In this document: in pieces, positions 7,680-14,881 of the stretch
How the letters are laid out: every line of letters begins with the position of its first letter
Numbering within the stretch: the stretch's first letter is position 1
Source: Chryseobacterium capnotolerans
GTDB lineage: Bacteria; Bacteroidota; Bacteroidia; Flavobacteriales; Weeksellaceae
Direction of reading: 5' to 3'
Assembly (NCBI RefSeq): GCF_021278965.1
Contig: NZ_CP065589.1
Location: 4,159,001-4,223,000 of the forward strand
Length of the DNA: 64,000 nt
Made by a program: the position numbers and the translations under genes
Notes under the pieces: generated by a model
The model's input: the letters and a program-made list of their open reading frames with translations, nothing else
Told to the model about the DNA's origin: nothing
Databases searched by the model: none

Positions 7680-8813
7680 CTAATTCATTTTACGAAGCAA
7701 AGGACTTTGTCTGTACCTTTCTTCCTGATATTCATTGTAAAGGTTCTGTAAGGTTTCAGAAATTTTTGAATATCCGATTTCCTGTCCCCAGCCTAATAAT
7801 CCTTTTGGATAGTTTACTCCTTTTTGCATAGCCAGCTCAATATCTTCGTCATTAGCAACACCTAATCTTTTAGCTTCTACAGCTTCGTTGATTAACATTG
7901 AAATGATTCTTAAAAAAATCTGCTGATACAAAGCATCATCTTTCTCAGCAACAGGCTTTTCTGCTCCTTCGCTATAATCGTAAAAACCTTTCCCTGTTTT
8001 TCTTCCATGAAGTTTAGCCTCAGACATTCTCTGCTGAAGTAGAGAAGGTTTATATTTCGGATCATAGAAATAATCTTTGTAAACCGTTGTTGTTACGGCA
8101 AAATTTACATCTACTCCAATAAGGTCCATTAATTCAAAAGGTCCCATTTTGAAGTTTCCTATTGTTTTCATTGCTTCATCTACCTGTTCCGGCGTGGCAA
8201 TATTCTCTTCAACAATTCTTAATGCTTCACCATAATATGGACGGGCAATTCTGTTGACAATAAATCCTGGAATATCCTTAGCAATAACAGGTATTTTACC
8301 CCATTCTTTCATGAGGTTGTATATTTTTTCAGCTAAAGTTTTTTCTGTTAATAAAGAGGGAATTACTTCCACTAAAGGCATCAACGGAGCTGGATTGAAG
8401 AAGTGAATTCCGATGAAACGCTCCGGTTTCTTTAATTCTGCACCAAGGGAGGTGATAGAAATAGATGATGTATTGGAACCGATGATACAGTCTTCAGAAA
8501 CATATGTCTCCAATTCTGTAAAAACTTTGGTTTTGATGTCTTTGTTTTCAATGATCGCTTCGATGACCAAATGAGAATCTTTTAAATCCTGTAATACTTC
8601 ACCTTTTACGATATTGTTTCTGATCTCTGTGGCTTTTTCCTGAGAAATTTTTCCTTTTTCAGCTAATTTCTGAAGGGTTTTCTCTAAACCTGTAAGTGCT
8701 TTATCTATTTGTGGAGCATTAGCATCGAATAAAACGACCTTGCATCCTGCTGTTGCAGCTACCTGAGCTATTCCAACGCCCATGGTTCCTGCCCCAATAA
8801 TTCCAATGTTCAT
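7680..8813 (-). CDS. paaH: PaaH: 3-hydroxyadipyl-CoA dehydrogenase
   Basis: A 377-residue NAD-dependent 3-hydroxyacyl-CoA dehydrogenase. The N-terminal Rossmann motif IGIIGAGTMGVGIAQ is present, followed by GSNTSSISIT and the IHFFNPAPLMPLVEV segment with the catalytic His. Two C-terminal helical domains follow (GPFELMDLIGVDVNF and PKGLLGWGQEIG). The length fits the PaaH type with a duplicated C-terminal domain, longer than the short 3-hydroxybutyryl-CoA form. It oxidises 3-hydroxyadipyl-CoA to 3-oxoadipyl-CoA. Confidence 0.93.
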   Translation of the reverse strand: MNIGIIGAGTMGVGIAQVAATAGCKVVLFDANAPQIDKALTGLEKTLQKLAEKGKISQEKATEIRNNIVKGEVLQDLKDSHLVIEAIIENKDIKTKVFTELETYVSEDCIIGSNTSSISITSLGAELKKPERFIGIHFFNPAPLMPLVEVIPSLLTEKTLAEKIYNLMKEWGKIPVIAKDIPGFIVNRIARPYYGEALRIVEENIATPEQVDEAMKTIGNFKMGPFELMDLIGVDVNFAVTTTVYKDYFYDPKYKPSLLQQRMSEAKLHGRKTGKGFYDYSEGAEKPVAEKDDALYQQIFLRIISMLINEAVEAKRLGVANDEDIELAMQKGVNYPKGLLGWGQEIGYSKISETLQNLYNEYQEERYRQSPLLRKMN

Positions 8814-8816
8814 AGT

Positions 8817-8858
8817 TTTAATTTGAAAATTTGAGAATGAGTTAATTTGAAAATTATT
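8817..8858. repeat. Left arm of the ATTTGAAAAT-word element flanking the four-helix-bundle ORF
   Basis: AATTTGAAAATTTGAGAATG, a short spacer, then AATTTGAAAATT. It matches the left arms of the repeats at 5451 and 13688. Its right-arm partner is not nearby but at 9205-9241, beyond a complete ORF. Confidence 0.85.
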
Positions 8859-9207
8859 TAAATTTTGATGTTGAAATAATTTTAGAGAGAATTAATATTA
8901 TTTCTCTTAGATCTAAAAGTAATTTTTCTTCAGGCGAATTCAAATATGGAGACTTTAAACACAATAAAAGCCAGTACTCAGTTTCATCTGCTTCTTTGGC
9001 AGCAATTTTAATTTTATGAATAAAATCAGCCTTACTCTCAGCATTTTGAGCTTCTCTTACGTTTGCACCAATTGAAGTTCCGGATTTAAAAATTTGATTA
9101 GCAAGCGGAAATCTGTTTGCTTTATGCAGGACCTCAGAAAATTCAATAATATCTAATGCAAATCCAAAAGTTTTCTTTACAATAACATTTTCTCTATCGT
9201 CTCTCAT
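8854..9207 (-). CDS. Four-helix-bundle protein (S23/IVP/Avd-like family) carried between repeat arms
   Basis: About 117 residues starting at ATG 9207. The family signature is clear: FSEVLHKANRFPLANQIFKSG, TSIGANVREAQNAESKADF and EADETEYWLLLC, as in the TIGR02436 four-helix-bundle proteins. That family includes proteins encoded by 23S rRNA intervening sequences and the Avd accessory protein of diversity-generating retroelements. Avd binds reverse transcriptase and RNA. The role of stand-alone members is unknown. Its start codon is the ATG at the edge of the right repeat arm and its stop overlaps the left arm, so the ORF occupies exactly the core position of the repeat. No reverse transcriptase or variable repeat is present. 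Confidence 0.85.
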   Translation of the reverse strand: MRDDRENVIVKKTFGFALDIIEFSEVLHKANRFPLANQIFKSGTSIGANVREAQNAESKADFIHKIKIAAKEADETEYWLLLCLKSPYLNSPEEKLLLDLREIILILSKIISTSKFK

Positions 9208-9241
9208 TTTCAAATTCTCAAATTAACCCATTTTCAAATTG
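9205..9241. repeat. Right arm of the ATTTGAAAAT-word element flanking the four-helix-bundle ORF
   Basis: CATTTTCAAATTCTCAAATT, a spacer, then CATTTTCAAATTG. It is nearly identical to the right arm at 5503-5540, including the internal CTC variant, and ends just before the paaG stop (9244). Confidence 0.85.
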
Positions 9242-9243
9242 AT

Positions 9244-10044
9244 TTATTTTCCTTTATAATTAGGTTTTCTTTTCTGTAAAAAGGCATTTACACCTTCTAT
9301 GAAGTCTTCTGTTTCTGCGGCTTCCTGTTGCAGATCACCTTCAAGCTCCAACTGCTCTTTTAAAGTGTTGGTGTATGAGTTTGCAAAGGCTTTTTTCGTT
9401 AGCTTAATTGCTGCTGTTGGCATATTCGCCATTCTCTCAAGGATTTCCATTGATTTTGGCCCGAATTCTTCTTCTGTGAACACCTCAGCGACAAGACCGT
9501 GAGCTTTAGATTCTTCAGCAGATAATTTTTTACCTGTGAACGCTAAATAATTAGCCAATTGTCTACCTAAAAGCTTCGGTAAGAAGTAAGTTCCTCCTGT
9601 ATCAGGAATCAAACCGATATTTGAAAATGCCTGAGCGAAATAAGCTTTGTTATTAGCCAATACGAAGTCACAGATTAGCGCCAACATAGCACCAGCTCCT
9701 ACTGCGGGGCCATTTACTAAGGCAATAACCGGTTTTTTGCAACGCGTTACTTCCATTACCAATGGATTATAGTAATCTACCACAATTTTTCTGATGATAT
9801 CCTGATCATGGTGCTCTTTACCTACCGCAAAAGCTTCTTCAAGATTTTGACCTGAACAAAAAGCTCTTCCTCTTCCGGAAATGGCAACGCATCTTACATT
9901 TTCATCTTCACTGCATTCTTTAATGAAATCTTTCAGATCCCCTAAAGAAGGTTTTGTAAGTGCGTTCATTGTTTCAGGCTGATTCAGGTAGGCGATTTTA
10001 AGCTTTCCGTCAAAATGCGATTCAATATCGAGTTGTGTATACAT
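9244..10044 (-). CDS. paaG: PaaG: 1,2-epoxyphenylacetyl-CoA isomerase (enoyl-CoA hydratase/isomerase family)
   Basis: A 266-residue crotonase-fold protein. The start is set at ATG 10044 (MYTQLDIESHF). The oxyanion-hole segments are SGRGRAFCSGQNLEE and NGPAVGAGAMLAL. The SNIGLIPDTGGTYFLPKLLG segment has the Asp-containing form typical of PaaG rather than the Glu-containing hydratase PaaF. PaaG converts the epoxide to oxepin-CoA and also shifts double bonds in later steps. It is the only crotonase in this operon. Confidence 0.88.
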   Translation of the reverse strand: MYTQLDIESHFDGKLKIAYLNQPETMNALTKPSLGDLKDFIKECSEDENVRCVAISGRGRAFCSGQNLEEAFAVGKEHHDQDIIRKIVVDYYNPLVMEVTRCKKPVIALVNGPAVGAGAMLALICDFVLANNKAYFAQAFSNIGLIPDTGGTYFLPKLLGRQLANYLAFTGKKLSAEESKAHGLVAEVFTEEEFGPKSMEILERMANMPTAAIKLTKKAFANSYTNTLKEQLELEGDLQQEAAETEDFIEGVNAFLQKRKPNYKGK

Positions 10045-10060
10045 AGTTTTGTATTTTATT

Positions 10061-10120
10061 TTTAACAATGCACTAATTTAACAATATAAATCAATGTAAT
10101 CGTCTAACAATTTAATAATC
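10061..10120. repeat. Intergenic repeat of ATTTAACAAT words between paaD and paaG
   Basis: Repeated AACAAT / ATTTAACAAT words. Read on the minus strand, part of it is TTGTTAAATTAGTGCATTGT, which has the same layout (word-ATTAG-YR-CATT-word) as the TTTTCAAATTAGCACATTTT spacers in the ATTTGAAAAT family. The rest of the paaG-paaD gap (10121-10199) shows no clear signal. Confidence 0.6.
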
Positions 10121-10199
10121 TAGCCATAACATCGTTATGTTTTGCATAGTCCATAAATGTGATGGTAAACTGATATTTTGATTTATTGTTCTACTCATT

Positions 10200-10664
10200 T
10201 TAGTGGCATTTAAAATAGTCAAAAGGTTCCAGACAGTCTAAACATTGGTATGATGCCTTACACAGAGTAGAACCAAATCTGCTGATCTGTTTGGTGTGCT
10301 CAGAACCACAACGCGGACATTTCTTCGGTTTCCCGATATGATGTTCGTCTGCTCCTTTTTCAGGAGGCGTAATTCCGAAAGCACGAAGTTTTTCTCTCGC
10401 TTCATCAGTCAGCCAATCTGTTGTCCATATCGGAAACATTTTGGTGACTACTTTAGCTTCCCATCCGTTTTCTTTCATCATTTTGATGATATCTTCTTCG
10501 ATGGTAAACATTGCAGGACATGCAGAATAGGTTGGTGTAATTGTCACTTCACAAGTATTTTCACCTGTAGCCTGTGCATCTCTTACAATTCCTAATTCCA
10601 CAATATCAATCACCGGAATTTCCGGATCGGGAATTGTTTTTAATAAATCTAAAAGCTGATTCAT
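10200..10664 (-). CDS. paaD: PaaD: phenylacetyl-CoA epoxidase assembly subunit
   Basis: A 154-residue protein with an N-terminal MIP18/DUF59 domain (TIPDPEIPVIDIVELGIV, with YSACPAMFTIEEDI) and a C-terminal zinc-ribbon-like Cys cluster (CPRCGSEH and CKASYQCLDCLEPF). PaaD is thought to mature the metal centres of the PaaABCE epoxidase. The length and domains are normal for the family. It lies 3 bases after the alpha/beta hydrolase gene. Confidence 0.93.
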   Translation of the reverse strand: MNQLLDLLKTIPDPEIPVIDIVELGIVRDAQATGENTCEVTITPTYSACPAMFTIEEDIIKMMKENGWEAKVVTKMFPIWTTDWLTDEAREKLRAFGITPPEKGADEHHIGKPKKCPRCGSEHTKQISRFGSTLCKASYQCLDCLEPFDYFKCH

Positions 10665-10667
10665 ATT

Positions 10668-11478
10668 CTATTTTTCATCAGAATCAAGAATTAATTTCAT
10701 TGAATTCTGATAGTCCAAATTATCTGTTATTCCGTTATGAGTCTGACCTTTTAATACAATCAGACGATCCCCTTTTTTAAAATGATTCTTAAGCTTTAAA
10801 GAAGCGTTATAATGAATAACCTCATCTTTATCACCATGAAAAATAACAACGGGTGATGGCACGGTTTTTAAATATTCGTTGGTTTCAAAATTATATTTCA
10901 GAAGAAACTTAGGAAGAAATGAAAATTTCTGATTCATTTCATCTTTCATACTGTAATAAGGAGCTTGTAAAATCAACAGCTTTGCATGATGCGCAGATGC
11001 TAATTTAGCCGCCAATCCCGTTCCTACAGAATATCCTAAAATAATAACTTTGTTTTCCGGATACCTTTTTAAAAGTTCCTGATAAGCAGTCTCAATATCT
11101 GAAGAAAGCTGATCTTTATTTTTGATCTTATCTTCGCTTTTTCCGTAGCCTCTGTAATCCAATATAAATGTATCATAATTCATACTGCTATACAATTGAG
11201 TCACTTCCCCCCAGCCTCTAATTGACCCTCCGTTTCCATGAAGATAAAAGATAACCCCTTTTGGGTTCTGAGTTTTAAATAAAACCGAACTCAAATGCTT
11301 TTCATCCTTTGTCCGGATTGTTATTTCTTCAAAGCTACCATCAAAACTAAACTTATAATTTTCAGGTAACTTTTCAGGATAAAAAATAATTTTCTCCTGG
11401 TAGAAATAGACTCCTATACATAGCAGTACATATGCAATAAGAAAAAAAAGCAAGTATTCCCAGAATCATCTTTTTCAT
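10668..11478 (-). CDS. Membrane-anchored alpha/beta hydrolase (BEM46/ABHD13-like), frameshifted near the N-terminus
   Basis: The hydrolase has an N-terminal membrane segment (FFLIAYVLLCIGVYF), an oxyanion region YLHGNGGS, a RGYGKSE motif, a nucleophile GYSVGTG, an acidic residue in FHGDKDEVIHY and a His in GQTHNG. As sequenced, the open frame begins only at a TTG (11453). An ATG at 11478 gives MKKMILGILAF but is one base out of frame, because the A-run at 11442-11449 has 8 bases where 7 would restore a 269-residue protein. The ATG lies 6 bases after paaC, as expected in this operon. It is not a canonical Paa protein. It may act on a lipid or ester substrate at the membrane. Confidence 0.8.
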
Positions 11479-11484
11479 CACTTC

Positions 11485-12234
11485 CTACCAAGTACACCCA
11501 GGATATGCTCTCTGCATATACTGAAGCTCACAAAGGATAAATCCAAAGTATTCTGTATGATATCCTGTTCTTGATTTTGGCTGCATGAACGGATTCGTTG
11601 GGTACTCTAATCCGAAGCTTTGGAAATCTTTTTCTGTAATGGCAACAAACTCTTTATACAGTTCATCAACATTAGGAACGATATTCAAGGCAACAAGATC
11701 ATCTTCACCTTCTGATTTGGCAAACAATCCTTTGGTGTATTCCCAGATATTTTCAATAGCATTTTCTAGACGCGTACGACTTTCTTCCGTTCCCTGAGCA
11801 AAGATTTTCATCCAAGATGCAGCATGAGTATAGTGATATCTTACTTCTTTTAATGATTTTTGGGCAATTGCTGACAATTCTTCATTCGCTGAATTGGATA
11901 ATGCTTCATACATCAGTTTCTGATACACTGAGAAAACATAAACCTTAAGAATCGTCTGAGCATAATCTTCGTTAGGAAGTTCTGTCCAATGCGCGTTTAT
12001 ATATTCATGTTCATATCTTAAGAAAGCGATATCATCTTCACTTTTACCATTGTCAATAACCCTTGAAGCATACACATAAAAGTTATTAGCCTGGCCAAGT
12101 TCATCCAACGCAATATTCGTTAATGCAATATCTTCCTCTAAATAAGGGCCTTCACCGCACCATGCAGACAGACGCTGTCCCATAATGAAACTGTCATCTG
12201 CTAGTTTTAATAAATAATTATATAATGGGTTCAT
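11485..12234 (-). CDS. paaC: PaaC: structural subunit of phenylacetyl-CoA epoxidase
   Basis: A 249-residue ferritin-like helical protein. It carries the PaaC landmarks DIALTNIALDELGQANNFY, LRYEHEYINAHWTELPNEDY and KEVRYHYTHAASWM. PaaC pairs with PaaA to form the epoxidase heterodimer but lacks a working di-iron centre. The gene follows paaB after a repeat-filled gap (12235-12338) and precedes the alpha/beta hydrolase by 6 bases. Confidence 0.95.
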   Translation of the reverse strand: MNPLYNYLLKLADDSFIMGQRLSAWCGEGPYLEEDIALTNIALDELGQANNFYVYASRVIDNGKSEDDIAFLRYEHEYINAHWTELPNEDYAQTILKVYVFSVYQKLMYEALSNSANEELSAIAQKSLKEVRYHYTHAASWMKIFAQGTEESRTRLENAIENIWEYTKGLFAKSEGEDDLVALNIVPNVDELYKEFVAITEKDFQSFGLEYPTNPFMQPKSRTGYHTEYFGFILCELQYMQRAYPGCTW

Positions 12235-12240
12235 TGTTTA

Positions 12241-12337
12241 ATAGATTTGAAGACTAATAGATAATAGACGGATAGATGATAGACAAGTAAGCCTTAAGGT
12301 CTTTTATCTATTCGTCTATTATCTCCAAGTCTATTTT
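12241..12337. repeat. Inverted repeat with ATAGA/GTCTAT words, paaB/paaC junction
   Basis: Left part: words such as AATAGATAATAGACG and GATAGATGATAGAC. Right part: TCTATTCGTCTATTATCT then AGTCTATTTT. The two halves pair imperfectly around a core of about 17 bases. It occupies the same kind of junction as the ATTTGAAAAT repeats but uses a different word. Confidence 0.7.
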
Positions 12338-12338
12338 A

Positions 12339-12620
12339 TTACATATTTTTTACGTCGTTTGGAATTTCGTAGAACGTTGGGTGACGGTATAGTTTATCAT
12401 CTGCCGGATCAAAGAATGCTTCTTTATCCACTCCTTCCGAAGTCACAATATATTTACTTGGAACTACCCAAACAGAAGTTCCCTCTTTTCTTCTTGTATA
12501 AACGTCTCTTGCGTTCTGTAAAGCCATTTCTGCAGTTGGCGCCTGTACTATTCCAACGTGTTTGTGAGATAATCCCGGTTTAGTCTGAATAAACACTTCC
12601 CACATATCTAAATTTGCCAT
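12339..12620 (-). CDS. paaB: PaaB: phenylacetyl-CoA epoxidase bridging subunit
   Basis: A 93-residue protein with the conserved PaaB start LDMWEVFIQTKPGLSHKHVG, a central ALQNARDVYTRRKEG and a C-terminal FFDPADDKLYRHPTFY block. PaaB links two PaaAC heterodimers in the epoxidase. Normal length. It is separated from paaA by a family repeat. Confidence 0.95.
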   Translation of the reverse strand: MANLDMWEVFIQTKPGLSHKHVGIVQAPTAEMALQNARDVYTRRKEGTSVWVVPSKYIVTSEGVDKEAFFDPADDKLYRHPTFYEIPNDVKNM

Positions 12621-12621
12621 A

Positions 12622-12745
12622 ATTAATTTGAAAATTTGAAAATTGGTTAATTTGAAAATTGATGAATCGTGTTCATTGAAAATTTGAGTATAAATAACGT
12701 GGTTAAAGTCATTTTCAAATTTTCAAATTAGCACATTTTCAAATT
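12622..12745. repeat. ATTTGAAAAT-word inverted repeat, paaA/paaB junction
   Basis: The left arm (12622-12661) begins 2 bases upstream of the paaB start codon. The right arm (12710-12745) reads ATTTTCAAATTTTCAAATT, then AGCAC, then ATTTTCAAATT, and ends at the paaA stop. The core is about 48 bases. Confidence 0.85.
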
Positions 12746-13682
12746 ATATTACTTCTTTTTGTTGTTTCTCTGCAAAAGCAATTGCTGCTTCTTTTACCCA
12801 TGAATTTTCTCTCTGAGCCTTTCTCTTAGTCTCAATACGCTTTTTATTGCAAGGACCGTTTCCTTTTAAAATTTCCATGAATTCACCCCAAGGAAGTTCT
12901 CCGAAATCGTAATGCTGTCTTTCCTCATTCCACTTCAGGTCTTTATCCGGAATGGTTAATCCTAAGAATTCAGCCTGAGAAACAGTAACATCAATAAATC
13001 TTTGACGAAGACTATCATTACTTTCTCTTTTTACTCTGTAGTTCATAGAGATCTTAGAGTTTGGTGAACTGTCATCATTTGGACCGAACATCATTAAGGC
13101 TGGCCACCAGAAACGGTTTAACGAAGCCTGAGCCATTTCTTTCTGCTGTTTGGTACCGCGACAAAGCGCCATTAGGATCTCATATCCTTGTCTTTGGTGG
13201 AAAGACTCCTCTTTACAGATTTTCACCATCGCTCTTGAATAAGGTCCGTAAGAGTTCCCCATCAGCATTACCTGGTTCATAATAGCTGCACCATCAACCA
13301 ACCAGCCGATAGCCCCTATATCAGCCCAGCTTAATGTTGGATAATTAAAGATGCTTGAATACTTTGCTTTTCCTTCCAGCATATCATCATAAGTAGCATC
13401 TCTGTCTGCTCTGATACTTCCGTCTCCTAAAGTTTCTGTTGCAGAATAAAGGTATAAACCATGTCCTGCCTCATCCTGAACCTTAGCCAGAAGCGCCATT
13501 TTTCTTCTCAATGAAGGTGCTCTGGAAATCCAGTTGGCTTCCGGCAGCATTCCTACAATTTCAGAATGGGCGTGTTGTGAAATCTGACGAACCAATAATT
13601 TTCTGTAATCATCCGGCATTACATCTTTTGGTTCTACTTTATTTTCTTCGTGAACGTATTGAACAAATTTTTCTAAGTCCAT
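12744..13682 (-). CDS. paaA: PaaA: catalytic di-iron subunit of phenylacetyl-CoA epoxidase
   Basis: A 312-residue ferritin-like oxygenase subunit. Di-iron ligand motifs are visible: [12 protein letters not shown] (E-x2-H) and [13 protein letters not shown] (E-x2-H), with further Glu ligands in the preceding helices. The [18 protein letters not shown] block is typical of PaaA. It adds one oxygen atom to the aromatic ring of phenylacetyl-CoA using electrons from PaaE. Full length. Confidence 0.96.
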   Translation of the reverse strand: MDLEKFVQYVHEENKVEPKDVMPDDYRKLLVRQISQHAHSEIVGMLPEANWISRAPSLRRKMALLAKVQDEAGHGLYLYSATETLGDGSIRADRDATYDDMLEGKAKYSSIFNYPTLSWADIGAIGWLVDGAAIMNQVMLMGNSYGPYSRAMVKICKEESFHQRQGYEILMALCRGTKQQKEMAQASLNRFWWPALMMFGPNDDSSPNSKISMNYRVKRESNDSLRQRFIDVTVSQAEFLGLTIPDKDLKWNEERQHYDFGELPWGEFMEILKGNGPCNKKRIETKRKAQRENSWVKEAAIAFAEKQQKEVI

Positions 13683-13687
13683 AATCT

Positions 13688-13793
13688 TTTAATTTGAGAA
13701 TTTGAAAATTAGTTAATTTGAAAATTATTTAGAGAAAATGAGAATAAACGATTACCCATTTTCAAATTTCCAAATTAGTACATTTTCAAATTG
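13688..13793. repeat. ATTTGAAAAT-word inverted repeat, paaE/paaA junction
   Basis: The left arm (13688-13727) contains AATTTGAGAATTTGAAAATT, a spacer, then AATTTGAAAATT. The right arm (13756-13793) contains CATTTTCAAATTTCCAAATT, AGTAC, then ATTTTCAAATTG. It fills almost the whole gap. Confidence 0.85.
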
Positions 13794-13795
13794 AA

Positions 13796-14881
13796 TTAAA
13801 CATCATAATTAAGCATCACCACATTCGTTGTCGGGTGACATTGACAGGTAAGAACGTAACCTCTGGCTACTTCGTCTTCGGTAAGCGCATAGTTTTTCTC
13901 CATGAAAACCTCTCCTTCTAAAACTTCCGCTTTACACGTACAACACACTCCCCCTTTACATGCAAACGGCACAGGAAGATTGTCTTTTAATGCTTTATCT
14001 AAGATACTCTCTTTTTTGGAATTAAGGTGAAATGAATATTCATCATCATCAATAATTACCGTTACCATACTTTCAATATTGGCAATCGCTTTGAATTCAT
14101 CACTCATCTCCTCCGTATTTTCTTCGTCAGGAGCAGTGAAGTATTCAAATAAAACCTGAATAGCCGGTACTTTTTTATCTTTCTTTAAATAATCTGCAAT
14201 CCCTTTAATCATTTCTGAAGGACCACAAATAAAATAAGTGGCTTCTTTTACATCAATTTCAGTATATCTTTCAAACAGCTGATCTAATTTTTCTGCTGAA
14301 ATTCTTCCTTCAAAAACAGGATCTTCATGCTTTTCACGGCTTACCAGATAAATCACTTTAAACCTTCCGTTAAACTGTTCTACCAACTTATCGATTTCAG
14401 CTTTTCTCAGAACATGATTCATGCTTCTGTTGCTGTAGAATAAATAAGCATTACTGTTAGGTTCCTGATAAAGGCTTTCTTTAATATTGGATAAAACCGG
14501 GGTAATTCCACTTCCTGCAGCCAAACCAACATATGTTTTCACGTTAGTTGGGTGGTAAGAAGTATTGAAGCCACCCATTGGGGGCATTACTTCCAGCATT
14601 TCATCCATATGAAGATGCTCATTGAAATATCCGGATACCTTTCCGCCTTCCAGCAATTTCACCAAAACTTCCAGTGTATTGCTTTTTTCGCTTGGAGCAT
14701 TGCAGATAGAGTAAGAACGTCTCTCCTCATTTCCGTTGATCATCATTCGGAAATTAAGGTATTGTCCTTGTTTGAACCTGAACTTGTCTTTCAGCTCTTC
14801 CGGAATCTCCACGGCAACATTTACCGCGTCTGAAGTATCCTTCTGAACCCTTACAGTTTTAAGTTTATAAAATGAATTCAT
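13796..14881 (-). CDS. paaE: PaaE: NADPH-dependent reductase of phenylacetyl-CoA epoxidase
   Basis: A 361-residue three-domain reductase. The FAD-binding barrel has RRSYSICNAPSE. The NAD(P)-binding domain has GLAAGSGITPVLSNI and TYFICGPSEMI. A C-terminal plant-type 2Fe-2S ferredoxin domain has CKGGVCCTCKAEVLEG and a fourth Cys in VLTCQCHP. It passes electrons to PaaA. Its ATG shares bases with the paaK stop (TAATG, 14879-14883), so the two are translationally coupled. Confidence 0.95.
   Translation of the reverse strand: MNSFYKLKTVRVQKDTSDAVNVAVEIPEELKDKFRFKQGQYLNFRMMINGNEERRSYSICNAPSEKSNTLEVLVKLLEGGKVSGYFNEHLHMDEMLEVMPPMGGFNTSYHPTNVKTYVGLAAGSGITPVLSNIKESLYQEPNSNAYLFYSNRSMNHVLRKAEIDKLVEQFNGRFKVIYLVSREKHEDPVFEGRISAEKLDQLFERYTEIDVKEATYFICGPSEMIKGIADYLKKDKKVPAIQVLFEYFTAPDEENTEEMSDEFKAIANIESMVTVIIDDDEYSFHLNSKKESILDKALKDNLPVPFACKGGVCCTCKAEVLEGEVFMEKNYALTEDEVARGYVLTCQCHPTTNVVMLNYDV

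Noticed and set aside
8854..9207. Diversity-generating retroelement based on the Avd-like ORF
   Set aside because: No reverse transcriptase, template repeat or variable target repeat is seen nearby.
5451..13793. Regularly repeated ATTTGAAAAT words as a CRISPR array
   Set aside because: The repeats are inverted pairs at gene junctions, not direct repeats with equal-length unique spacers, and no cas gene is present.
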